Counted from the stretch's first letter, positions 1 through 6,620 are shown. The stretch is 11,062 nucleotides of DNA from Legionellales bacterium (GCA_013215905.1 JABSQI010000033.1:1-11062), one strand, 5' to 3'. Notes: a model not told the origin generated them from the letters alone. Translations and numbers: made by a program.

Positions 1-26
1 TATGAGGAGTATTAATTGAGTATAAT

Positions 27-491
27 TTAAGCTATGAAATTCCAGTTATGAACTGTCCTAAAAATGGGGGCTTTACAACTATGATCTTTTAATGGTGTAG
101 CTTTACCTGCATCTATCTCTATTTTTTCTGGAGCTAGGACACTATTTAACAAAAGAGAAGATTTGATTTTACCTAAGGAAGCATTATATAAAGCAAAATC
201 TTTTCCTTGTAAGTATTCTCTTTCAGCAGTAATAGTCAAATCGTAATCGCCGTCCTTATGAGTTGTAAACATACAAGCAGACGCGATAACATCTGTTTCT
301 ATTGGAGTGTTATTTGCTAAAGCTTGTTGCAAATCTGTGGCAGTTATAGTTATTCTAGCAGTAGCTTTTATTCCAGTAATAACTGATTGCTCGGCTATTA
401 TAACTTTTGTTTTAGCGCTAGCTGCAAATGTATTATTTGAGAGCAATATCCCAGATATCCCCGTAAAAAATATTAATATTTTCCTTAACAT
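27..491 (-). CDS. Small exported protein of unknown function
   Basis: This encodes about 154 residues that I cannot assign to a family. The N-terminus (MLRKILIFF...) has a short positive segment, a hydrophobic core and a small-residue site near TFA-AS, which is a typical Sec signal peptide with predicted cleavage around residue 24. The mature part is rich in Thr, Ile and Val in alternating runs (for example ARITITATD), suggesting a beta-rich periplasmic or secreted fold. It has only two cysteines (SACMF and HSCKAP), which could form a disulfide after export. An ATG nine codons upstream (at 518) is in frame, but it lacks a ribosome site and would push the positive residues away from the hydrophobic core. 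The ATG at 491 has AAGGA six bases upstream, so I prefer it. The gene ends 26 bases from the window edge, so downstream partners cannot be seen. Existence is well supported; function is unknown. Confidence 0.75.
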   Translation of the reverse strand: MLRKILIFFTGISGILLSNNTFAASAKTKVIIAEQSVITGIKATARITITATDLQQALANNTPIETDVIASACMFTTHKDGDYDLTITAEREYLQGKDFALYNASLGKIKSSLLLNSVLAPEKIEIDAGKATPLKDHSCKAPIFRTVHNWNFIA

Positions 492-497
492 TATAGT

Positions 498-502
498 TCC
501 TT
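498..502 (-). promoter_or_regulatory. Ribosome binding site that decides the start at 491
   Basis: On the minus strand AAGGA lies six bases before the ATG at 491. The alternative in-frame ATG at 518 has no purine-rich motif in front of it. This favours the shorter protein, whose signal peptide then begins at its first residue. Confidence 0.6.
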
Positions 503-584
503 GTAATAATTTTCTCATTAATATAAAGATAGACTTTGATTAGCTACTGTCAAATTCATAGGGTATTTCCTATAAAATCAGCAC

Positions 585-605
585 AGTATAAAAATATACT
601 TTTTT
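585..605 (+). terminator. Short hairpin followed by a T-run in the divergent spacer
   Basis: AGTATA and TATACT (585-590 and 595-600) form a six-pair stem around a loop of four A, followed by T at 601-605. The shape resembles an intrinsic terminator on the plus strand. The stem is AT-rich and weak, and no plus-strand gene lies upstream for it to end. It may instead block antisense read-through into the next operon, or be a chance structure. Confidence 0.25.
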
Positions 606-640
606 ATAGTAATTTGACCAGTATATTAATCTGTTAAATA

Positions 641-649
641 TGTTATAAT
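641..649 (+). promoter_or_regulatory. Extended -10 promoter for the small-membrane-protein/mutM operon
   Basis: TGTTATAAT is a perfect TGn-TATAAT extended -10 element, placed about 28 bases before the ATG at 677. A TTGACC at 614-619 resembles a -35 box, but the 24-base gap is too long for it to pair with this -10. Extended -10 promoters can work without a good -35. Predicted transcription start is near 656. Confidence 0.5.
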
Positions 650-676
650 TTCAAGATAAAAGTAGAATAATTGACT

Positions 677-913
677 ATGCGAGTTACAATAAATAGTATA
701 AATATCCACCCAATTGCCAAATATATATTAGGTGGGATTTTTTTTGTTCTAGCTATATACATCCTTTATGCGCTATTTTTTGTAGCGGTCTGGGGTATAT
801 TAATTGGCATAGTAGCGTTTTGTGCCATGTCATTAAAAAATTTCTTTTCTAGAAATAAAGCAGATCATAACAAACCTATAATCATAGAACATAAAAATAA
901 TAGAGAAAAATAA
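677..913 (+). CDS. Small two-helix membrane protein, unknown function
   Basis: A 78-residue protein with no family I recognise. A short polar N-terminus is followed by a long hydrophobic stretch (about residues 15-50), long enough for two closely packed membrane helices. A charged tail rich in Lys, Arg, Asn and Glu follows (about 55-78) and probably lies in the cytoplasm. A TTG two codons upstream (671) is in frame, but neither start has a clear ribosome site; ATG at 677 is the simpler choice. The stop is one base before the next start, so this is the first gene of an operon with another small membrane protein and mutM. No charged catalytic-looking motif is visible. The tight packing and clean hydrophobic/charged partition support a real gene. 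Confidence 0.65.
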   Translation: MRVTINSINIHPIAKYILGGIFFVLAIYILYALFFVAVWGILIGIVAFCAMSLKNFFSRNKADHNKPIIIEHKNNREK

Positions 914-914
914 A

Positions 915-1163
915 ATGTCTATACTATTTTGCTTAACCATTCTCTCAATTCTGTTCTTTGTTACTTATAGTTATATAACCATACTGCTAATTTCTCTTAT
1001 GCTGTTTACGTTTAGCCTGGGGTTTTTTGGCCCCTTATTAATAATATTTAGCCCACCAATTTTAATGATGATTATATTTGTATATATTTTTTATAAAATA
1101 GGGAAAAATTTAATCACAAAAAGATATAACCATCTAACAAGGAACAGTTCAACAAATGCCTGA
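915..1163 (+). CDS. Small hydrophobic membrane protein, unknown function
   Basis: An 82-residue protein that is almost entirely hydrophobic from residue 1 to about 62, enough for two or three membrane helices. A Gly/Pro-containing hinge (GFFGP, then SPP) lies in the middle, and a basic, Asn- and Thr-rich tail follows. It starts one base after the stop of the preceding membrane-protein gene, and its last eight bases overlap the start of mutM (ATGCCTGA), so translation of the three genes is probably coupled. The two small proteins may form a pair in the membrane, but nothing in the sequence says what they do. Being co-transcribed with mutM does not imply a repair role. No family recognised. Confidence 0.65.
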   Translation: MSILFCLTILSILFFVTYSYITILLISLMLFTFSLGFFGPLLIIFSPPILMMIIFVYIFYKIGKNLITKRYNHLTRNSSTNA

Positions 1164-1971
1164 ATTACCAGAAGTAGAAACCACCAAGAATATAATCTCC
1201 CCTATTATTCAAAATCAAACAATACAAGAAGTAATAATTTACCAGAGTAAACTCAGATGGCCTATTAATAAAAAAATCACCACCATATTGCCTAATAATA
1301 AATTTATAAATATTCGCAGGAGAGGAAAATATCTATTATTAGAAACTAATGTAGGGACATTAATAATCCACCTCGGGATGACCGGATGTCTAAAATATTT
1401 AACAAACAATACCCCGCTTATCAAGCATGATCATGTAGAGATCAAGTTAAAGTCTAAAACCATTATACGATATAATGATCCAAGAAAATTTGGCTTTATT
1501 ATATGGACAACAGAGCCAGCAGAGTTACATCCTCTTTTGAGCAAGCTTGGACCTGAACCATTAACACAAGCTTTTAATTCCAAATATTTATTTGATAAAT
1601 GTCAGTCAAGTAGTAAACCTATTAAAAATCTTATAATGGATAATTCTATAGTTGTTGGCGTCGGAAATATTTATGCTACCGAAAGTTTATTCTCAGCAAA
1701 AATTTTACCATTTAGAAAATCTAATACTCTAAAACAACTAGAAGTGCAATTACTAGTTAAAGAAATTAAAAAAATACTTAGAAAATCTATAAAATCAGGA
1801 GGAACAACACTAAAGGATTTTTATTCCCCTGAAGGAAAACCAGGTTATTTTAAACAAAAATTAAAAATATACGGAAAAAAGGGTGAAAATTGTTATGATT
1901 GCAATACTAGTATAAACCAGATCACACTAATGCAACGCACCACGACATACTGCCCAAACTGTCAAAATTAA
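1156..1971 (+). CDS. mutM: Formamidopyrimidine-DNA glycosylase (Fpg/MutM)
   Basis: A bifunctional base-excision repair enzyme. The family removes 8-oxoguanine and ring-opened purines from DNA and then cuts the backbone by beta,delta-elimination. The protein is 271 residues against 269 in E. coli, and all key positions appear shifted by one. After Met removal the catalytic N-terminal Pro and Glu lie in MPELPEVET. The conserved Lys is in RRGKYLL (K58). The lesion-gap wedge residues are Met75 (HLGMTG), Arg110 and Phe112 (DPRKFG). The helix-two-turn-helix is in the region around GVGNIYATE (N171). A C-terminal zinc finger has Cys246, 249, 266 and 269 in the CX2C-X16-CX2C pattern, with DNA-contacting Arg261 in it. 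The enzyme therefore looks complete and active. A GGA motif 12 bases before the ATG is somewhat distant, and the start overlaps the upstream gene by 8 bases, which suggests translational coupling. It is the last gene of that operon and converges on hinT. Confidence 0.97.
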   Translation: MPELPEVETTKNIISPIIQNQTIQEVIIYQSKLRWPINKKITTILPNNKFINIRRRGKYLLLETNVGTLIIHLGMTGCLKYLTNNTPLIKHDHVEIKLKSKTIIRYNDPRKFGFIIWTTEPAELHPLLSKLGPEPLTQAFNSKYLFDKCQSSSKPIKNLIMDNSIVVGVGNIYATESLFSAKILPFRKSNTLKQLEVQLLVKEIKKILRKSIKSGGTTLKDFYSPEGKPGYFKQKLKIYGKKGENCYDCNTSINQITLMQRTTTYCPNCQN

Positions 1972-1979
1972 CAGTTTTA

Positions 1980-2321
1980 TTATCCAGGCGGCCATTCAAA
2001 ATTTCTCCCGCCAAGTAGATGCAAATGAATATGAAACACTTCTTGACCTGCAGATTTATTAACATTCCAAACTAGTCTATAACCAGAAGTTGCAATATCT
2101 TCTTCTTCAGCTAAAATTTTCGCTTTATGAACCATTTCCCCTATAAGATTAATATCTTCAACCCCTATATCATTAATAGTTGAAATATGTTTTTTAGGGA
2201 TTAGTAATATGTGTATCGGTGCCTTAGGATTAATATCATATATACCCACGTGTGATTTATCTTGATAAGCAAATTTAGCATCAAGCTGATTATTAATAAT
2301 TTTACAAAACAAACACTCCAT
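1980..2321 (-). CDS. hinT: HIT-family purine nucleoside phosphoramidase (HinT-like)
   Basis: A 113-residue histidine-triad protein. The triad H97-I-H99-L-H101 near the C-terminus carries the catalytic middle histidine, preceded by the usual SAGQ-V segment (residues 90-95). The N-terminus ECLFCKI has the CX2C pair that, together with histidines, binds zinc in many members. The middle holds the conserved NPKAPIHILLIPKKH block. In this family the enzyme hydrolyses adenosine or guanosine 5'-phosphoramidates and aminoacyl-adenylates in the cytoplasm; the in vivo role is poorly defined. An in-frame GTG four codons upstream (2333) could extend it, but ATG at 2321 gives the family-typical start and has a GAGAG motif five bases upstream. 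The gene ends 8 bases from the convergent end of mutM, with no strong terminator between them. The HIT assignment is firm; the HinT symbol is by similarity of length and motif. Confidence 0.92.
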   Translation of the reverse strand: MECLFCKIINNQLDAKFAYQDKSHVGIYDINPKAPIHILLIPKKHISTINDIGVEDINLIGEMVHKAKILAEEEDIATSGYRLVWNVNKSAGQEVFHIHLHLLGGRNFEWPPG

Positions 2322-2377
2322 TTTTACTCTCACTTAATTAATATATTATTATTTTTATTGTTTTTCATAACACCAGG

Positions 2378-2386
2378 ATTATAACA
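2378..2386 (-). promoter_or_regulatory. Extended -10 promoter for the HIT gene
   Basis: On the minus strand this reads TGTTATAAT, a perfect extended -10 element, identical to the one at 641-649. It lies about 57 bases before the hinT ATG. No convincing -35 box is present at 16-18 bases. Its identity to the other predicted promoter raises confidence slightly. Confidence 0.45.
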
Positions 2387-2533
2387 TTTTATGAAGCATA
2401 ATCAGATAATTTTATAAATACTTAAAGTTCGAATGTATCTTACTTAGACATAATTTCTCAGTTATGGATAAATTAGCATTAACATTATTAATAAAATTTT
2501 AAGAATTAATATTTAAGATCTAAGAAAAGCAAA

Positions 2534-2854
2534 CTATTCAACAAGTAGAGATTGTTCTTGATGGTGTTTAGAATTTTTTAAATAGTCACAAAACCATTGA
2601 TATCTTTCATCATATGCAATTTGCAGAAAATCATATGCCAATGTAGATTTGATAGATAATTCGAAATCATGAAATTTATCCAGCTCATTAGAACCTATAT
2701 CATTAGCACAATTTCTCCATCTACTAAAAACCTCTTCAAAATTTCTACATAAAAGACAAAGACGCGTAAAGTGGATCCTATTTGGCTCTTTAACGCTGTT
2801 CAAGCATTCTATGATTTTCTGAAATATATCTTTAGATTGATGCTCATAGTTCAT
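2534..2854 (-). CDS. Hypothetical protein, soluble, Cys/Trp-containing
   Basis: About 106 residues, not recognised as any family. The composition looks like a real folded protein: alternating charged and hydrophobic residues, aromatic residues (two Trp, several Tyr and Phe) and mostly helical-looking segments, with no membrane helix or signal peptide. Four Cys occur, one pair as CLLC near residue 35, followed by RNFEEVFSRWRNC. There is no CXXC-His zinc-site pattern I would defend. The start is uncertain: ATG at 2854 and an in-frame TTG at 2872 both lack a ribosome site. The gene is isolated, flanked by about 210 bases on the hinT side and about 600 gene-poor bases on the other. That suggests either a lineage-specific accessory gene or the surviving piece of a larger one. 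No function is proposed. Confidence 0.5.
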   Translation of the reverse strand: MNYEHQSKDIFQKIIECLNSVKEPNRIHFTRLCLLCRNFEEVFSRWRNCANDIGSNELDKFHDFELSIKSTLAYDFLQIAYDERYQWFCDYLKNSKHHQEQSLLVE

Positions 2855-2919
2855 ATAAATAATATGGCACAAACTTTTTAAAAGTACAGAAGGAAATTTA
2901 TCAAAATAACTAATAGATG

Positions 2920-2935
2920 TTTTCTATATAGAAAA
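2920..2935. repeat. Perfect 16-bp palindrome
   Basis: TTTTCTATATAGAAAA is its own reverse complement over all 16 bases. It lies 65 bases upstream of the start of the unknown minus-strand gene at 2534-2854, where an operator for a dimeric regulator could sit. At this AT content a palindrome of this length is expected roughly once in two windows of this size by chance, so binding is speculative. Confidence 0.35.
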
Positions 2936-3096
2936 ATACTGCTAAATTTCTAAATAAAAAAGGACGACTTGTTCTCGCTATCCTTAGCATTTATTTAGTA
3001 ATTACTTTTTACAGTAATATACAAAATAACATGAACAACAAAAACTTGTCGTCATACATAAGAATAGTTCAAGTCTTAGAAAAATCAAATTTTTAA
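2932..3096 (+). pseudogene. Possible remnant of a small membrane protein
   Basis: Frame +1 is open for 54 codons to the TAA at 3094-3096, but no ATG, GTG or TTG precedes the hydrophobic part. The predicted residues begin with a Lys/Asn-rich stretch, then KKGR, then a hydrophobic segment (LVLAILSIYLVITFY), then a polar tail. This is the layout of a single-pass inner-membrane protein. An ATG at 2917 is in the same frame but is followed after three codons by TAG (2929-2931). A nonsense mutation would explain the pattern, but so would chance. No family recognised; low confidence. Confidence 0.2.
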
Positions 3097-3203
3097 AGAC
3101 ATACTGATATATCTGTTAAATAAAAAAGTGACTTAACTTATTGATAAAATAATAATTCATTCTTGTTGTTTTTAATGTTCATTTAATAAATAATAAAATT
3201 TTG

Positions 3204-3260
3204 TCATAATAGATGAATTAATAGCCATTTCTTTCGTAATATTATTTTTAAATCATACAT
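3204..3260 (-). CDS. Possible 18-residue peptide
   Basis: A minus-strand ATG at 3260 is preceded by AGGA (3269-3272) at the ideal spacing of eight bases. It opens a short frame ending in TGA at 3204-3206. The peptide, MYDLKIILRKKWLLIHLL, is basic and hydrophobic, like many small membrane-active or leader peptides. The good ribosome site is the only positive evidence, and short open frames are common in AT-rich DNA. No promoter stands out. Confidence 0.15.
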   Translation of the reverse strand: MYDLKIILRKKWLLIHLL

Positions 3261-3426
3261 AAATTCAATCCTGTATAAATATTCATTGACAATACGGTGC
3301 AATCAATCAAGTTCTAAATACGTCTAATTTTCGTATTAAAATATCTGCAACACCCTAGCAAAACTGAATAATACAAGCATATATAATTAAGTAATTTCAC
3401 TCAAATTTAATATTATGTTTTATACT

Positions 3427-3432
3427 TATAAT
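3427..3432 (+). promoter_or_regulatory. Likely -10 box for the LOG-SulP operon
   Basis: A perfect TATAAT, with a TATACT just upstream (3421-3426), lies 26 bases before the ATG at 3459. No good -35 box is seen at 16-18 bases. The predicted transcription start near 3439 leaves a leader of about 20 bases if translation starts at ATG 3459. If translation instead began at TTG 3441, the message would be almost leaderless, which argues for the ATG. Confidence 0.4.
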
Positions 3433-3458
3433 GATAATCTTTGGGGACCTTTAAAAAT

Positions 3459-4256
3459 ATGTTTAAAGACAAAAGACAAACTGAAAATAGTTCAGATGAA
3501 CTTGGAAATGATTTGTTAAAAGATATCGAAAATAGATACTTAGAACTACTTCAAGAATTTAAAACAACAGAGGCTGGTTTAGAACAAGCAAAAATAGAAA
3601 AAGCGATTGTGTTTTTTGGCAGCGCTAGGATTCGCTCTGAAGAAAAAGCAAAGCGTAGAATACAAAATTTAAAGAAACAATTGAAAAATAAACCTAACTG
3701 TCAGGAACTATTACAACAATATGAGATAGCTAATAATCTATCCAAAAATAGTTTATATTTACAAGAAGCTGTTGAATTATCAAAATTAATTTCAACTCAT
3801 AGCTCAACACATACGGTATTTACGGGCGGTGGTCCAGGATTCATGAATGCTGGCAATAAAGGTGCTTATGAATCGAACAAACCTAGTGTATCTCTAAGGA
3901 TTAGTTTGCCATTCAAAAAAGAGAGAGCAAATTTATATAATACCCCAGAATTAACTTTCTATTTTAATAGCTTCGCTGTCCGCAAATTACATTTTCTCAT
4001 GAGAGCAAAAATAATTGTAATTTTCCCAGGTGGATTTGGTACGCTAGATGAGTTATTTGAAGTGTTAGTATTACGTCAAACAGGCAAGATAGACAAAATC
4101 CCAATTATTTTTTTCAATAAAGAGTTCTGGAATAATACTATCAATTTTGAGTATCTAATTAGCATGGGCACCATCAATAGAAAAGATATTGAAGATATCT
4201 TCTTCGTGGAAAAAGCTACTCAAGCTTGGGAAATTATTAAACTAATTATTAAATAA
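3459..4256 (+). CDS. LOG-family nucleotide 5'-monophosphate phosphoribohydrolase
   Basis: A 265-residue Rossmann-fold protein of the LOG family, often mislabelled lysine decarboxylase. Members cleave the N-glycosidic bond of nucleoside 5'-monophosphates, giving a free base and ribose 5-phosphate; plant-type members activate cytokinins this way. Signature motifs are intact: VFFGSAR (51-57), TGGGPGFMNAGNKGA (122-136), the catalytic-arginine region FAVRKLHFL (172-180) and the PGGFGTLDE loop (190-198) with its catalytic Glu. An N-terminal stretch of about 48 charged residues and a Lys/Gln-rich insert (64-98) before the core look helical, as in longer bacterial LOG proteins. The real substrate cannot be read from sequence. 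An in-frame TTG at 3441 would add six residues, but ATG 3459 is preferred. The stop is 4 bases from the SulP gene start, so the two are very likely co-transcribed. Confidence 0.9.
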   Translation: MFKDKRQTENSSDELGNDLLKDIENRYLELLQEFKTTEAGLEQAKIEKAIVFFGSARIRSEEKAKRRIQNLKKQLKNKPNCQELLQQYEIANNLSKNSLYLQEAVELSKLISTHSSTHTVFTGGGPGFMNAGNKGAYESNKPSVSLRISLPFKKERANLYNTPELTFYFNSFAVRKLHFLMRAKIIVIFPGGFGTLDELFEVLVLRQTGKIDKIPIIFFNKEFWNNTINFEYLISMGTINRKDIEDIFFVEKATQAWEIIKLIIK

Positions 4257-4260
4257 TTTA

Positions 4261-6450
4261 ATGAAATTCTCAAATATTAAAAAAGAAATTTTTAGCGGGA
4301 TATCTACTAGTATTATTGCTTTGCCTAAAGTTGCTGGACTAGGAGTTTTTATCTTATCTCCTCTAGGGGAACAATATACCAGTCTTGGTGTGTCAATGGG
4401 GGTAGCATCTACAATTTTTCTGACATTTTTAATAACTCTTATAGGAAAAATCCCTCCTCAAGTATTAACCCCTGCAGCAACAACTAGCTTTGTGTTATTA
4501 GATATCACTTCTGAATTAACCAAACTTAACAACTTACAGAATATAAACTTAACTCCAGAATATGTGTTAGTATGTTTAACAATAATCCTAACCCTTGCTG
4601 CTATTTTTCAAATATTGTTTGGCAGCCTTAAATTAGGCGGGTTAATTCAATATATACCTTATCCTGTTACCTCAGGATTCCTAAATGGGGTAGGGATCCT
4701 ATTTGTTTTATATCAATGGAAATTTTTCTTAGGACTAAATCCCAGAGAAATATATACTTTTAATACCGCAATAGAAAATTTATCAATATGGGATTTTTCT
4801 ATAGGACTTATTACTGTGTTAGCATTATTTTCTGCTAAAGAATGGAGTAAAAGATATCCTAATATGCCACCTTCCCCGATCATTGGTATGATAATAGGAG
4901 TATCGGTATATTATTACGTTGGCTCTTTTGGTACATACAATCTCGGTGGAGTTATTGGTAAAATTGATTTTTCTTTTACTGATTTTATCTTCTTACCTAC
5001 TGCAATCATAAATATAAATTTATCTATTGTTAAAAATCTATCTTATTTTTTAATTAAATCAGCATTCATTCTTGCTGCTATTATGACGCTTACAACTCTA
5101 TTAGAAACTCTATTAATAGAAACACTTAGCGATGAGAGATATGACAAAAACCACATGATTAAAACTCATGGAATAGCACATTTGTTCTCATCTATGTTTG
5201 GAGGTTTGGTTGGTTCCAATTCTGTTACTATTTTTAATATATTTATGAATGGTAGGACTAGAATATCTAGCATTAGTTTTTGCATAACTCTGCTTACAAT
5301 GTTTCTATTTTTTAAAAACATTATAGAGGGCTTGCCAAGTGTAGTAATCGCTGCTAATTTCGTATATTTAGGTCTTAATATTATAGATCTTAGCGGAATA
5401 AAATTATTAGTTAAGATAAAAAATAAAAAAAGATGGTATAGTACCATACTTTCAGACCAGCTAATATCTATCCTTGTAACAATTTGCACTTTAATATTTG
5501 GTTTAGCAATATCTATATCAATAGGAATTATTTGTGTCGTATTAATGTATATGAACAAAGCAAATAAATTATTAATTCGGAATATTTACACAGAGGAAGA
5601 ATTAAATTCTGGAACAATAAGGACAAAGCAAGAATTAGATGTTTTATCCAAATATAAGAAGAAAATTATGATATTTGAATTGCAAGGAGTGCTATTTTTT
5701 GGGATAGCAAATCACTTATTTCAAGAAATTGAAAAAAATATTAATAAAGGAAGTTACTTTATCTTAGATTTTAAATATTCTTCTGGAGCTGATACCACTG
5801 CTATTAAAACTCTCGAAATATTACATAAATATTTATCTAGAAGAAATAAATATTTATTCTGCTCAGGAGTTAGGGATAATGATAGTATTTATGAAATAAT
5901 GAATAATTTAAATTTCATCGATGTCATTGGAGAGAAAAGAATTTTCCATTCTTTAGAAATGGCCCTTAAAAATATTGAAGATAATATACTACATTCTTTT
6001 ATAGTAAATGATAATGATACGGAATATTCCAATTTATCACAAGTTGAAATATTAAACAATTTTCATGAAAAATATTTATCTATATTGCATAAATTCCTAA
6101 AAAGAAATTTTTATACATCAGGAGAGCTAATTCAAGCACAAGATGATACTCCAAAAAAATTATATATGATTGCATCTGGGGAAGTTGAATGTACTTACCT
6201 AAATAAATGTCAACCTTCTAAATTTTTTCTATCTGGGGATTCATTTGGTATAGATTCACTATTTAGTGAAATACCTAAACTCAATAGTGTCATAGCTAAA
6301 ACTAATGTAGAAATTTACTCTATTTCCGTTGAGTCCTTTAAAAATCTATCAAAGAAATACCCTCGGATCGGATTATTATTATGTACAAATATATTATCAA
6401 CCATTATCCTACACAAACATTCAGAAAATATTGTATCTACTGATAGCTGA
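4261..6450 (+). CDS. SulP-family anion transporter with STAS and cNMP-fold domains
   Basis: A 729-residue inner-membrane protein. Residues 10 to about 430 are a hydrophobic transporter core with many helices, including the conserved region around ETLLIETLSDERYDKN (282-297) and GGLVGSNS (314-321) typical of SulP/SLC26 carriers. Residues 468-572 form a STAS domain, with DFKYSSGADTTAI (503-515) corresponding to the conserved loop. Residues about 605-722 have the beta-roll and C-helix pattern of a cyclic-nucleotide-binding domain. That domain's phosphate-binding cassette reads GDSFGIDSLFSEIPKLNSVIA (659-679). It keeps the Phe-Gly but lacks the usual Glu of FGE and the Arg of PR-S/T-A, so cAMP binding is doubtful. 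SulP carriers move inorganic or organic anions (sulfate, bicarbonate, dicarboxylates); the substrate here is unknown. No ribosome site precedes the ATG. The gene starts 4 bases after the LOG gene, implying coupled translation. Confidence 0.88.
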   Translation: MKFSNIKKEIFSGISTSIIALPKVAGLGVFILSPLGEQYTSLGVSMGVASTIFLTFLITLIGKIPPQVLTPAATTSFVLLDITSELTKLNNLQNINLTPEYVLVCLTIILTLAAIFQILFGSLKLGGLIQYIPYPVTSGFLNGVGILFVLYQWKFFLGLNPREIYTFNTAIENLSIWDFSIGLITVLALFSAKEWSKRYPNMPPSPIIGMIIGVSVYYYVGSFGTYNLGGVIGKIDFSFTDFIFLPTAIININLSIVKNLSYFLIKSAFILAAIMTLTTLLETLLIETLSDERYDKNHMIKTHGIAHLFSSMFGGLVGSNSVTIFNIFMNGRTRISSISFCITLLTMFLFFKNIIEGLPSVVIAANFVYLGLNIIDLSGIKLLVKIKNKKRWYSTILSDQLISILVTICTLIFGLAISISIGIICVVLMYMNKANKLLIRNIYTEEELNSGTIRTKQELDVLSKYKKKIMIFELQGVLFFGIANHLFQEIEKNINKGSYFILDFKYSSGADTTAIKTLEILHKYLSRRNKYLFCSGVRDNDSIYEIMNNLNFIDVIGEKRIFHSLEMALKNIEDNILHSFIVNDNDTEYSNLSQVEILNNFHEKYLSILHKFLKRNFYTSGELIQAQDDTPKKLYMIASGEVECTYLNKCQPSKFFLSGDSFGIDSLFSEIPKLNSVIAKTNVEIYSISVESFKNLSKKYPRIGLLLCTNILSTIILHKHSENIVSTDS

Positions 6451-6620
6451 TTTAGCTTTTATCTCAAGGTTAAATATATACCATGCTATACAAGTGTTTA
6501 ATTGCTATTTATTACTTTAAAAAACTAGTATTTACAAATTTTTTAGAACAATTCTTTTGCAATATAATTTTCAAAAAAACTCTGTAAATAATAGATAGTA
6601 ATACTGATATAAAAAGATAG

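Larger units (their letters stand above)
2855..3458. other. Long gene-poor AT-rich spacer
   Basis: This stretch of about 600 bases has no confidently supported gene. It contains a 16-bp palindrome (2920-2935), an open stretch that looks like a decayed small membrane protein (2932-3096), a possible 18-codon peptide on the minus strand (3204-3260), and the likely promoter of the LOG gene at its right end (3427-3432). It is much longer than any other spacer in the window. I see no tRNA, no tandem repeat and no terminal inverted repeats of a mobile element. Confidence 0.6.

Noticed and set aside
307..543. Plus-strand open frame of 78 codons opposite the exported protein
   Set aside because: It lies entirely opposite a gene with a good signal peptide and ribosome site; its hydrophobicity mirrors the antisense of that gene.
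2420..2445. GTTCGAAT resembling a tRNA T-loop
   Set aside because: The flanking five bases on each side do not pair, and there is no anticodon arm or acceptor stem at the right distance.
3031..3096. 21-codon ATG frame in the long spacer
   Set aside because: No ribosome site, and it is simply the tail of the longer open stretch reported as a possible remnant.
3286..3318. Perfect TTGACA at 3286-3291 as a -35 box
   Set aside because: No acceptable -10 box at 16-18 bases; the nearest TCTAAA is 21 bases away and no gene starts nearby.
5166..5558. Minus-strand open frame of 130 codons inside the SulP gene
   Set aside because: Antisense shadow of conserved transporter helices; no ribosome site or known motif.
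6441..6466. Possible terminator hairpin at the end of the SulP gene (GATAGCT with AGC and TATC)
   Set aside because: Only three contiguous pairs with a bulge and a short T-run; too weak to call.
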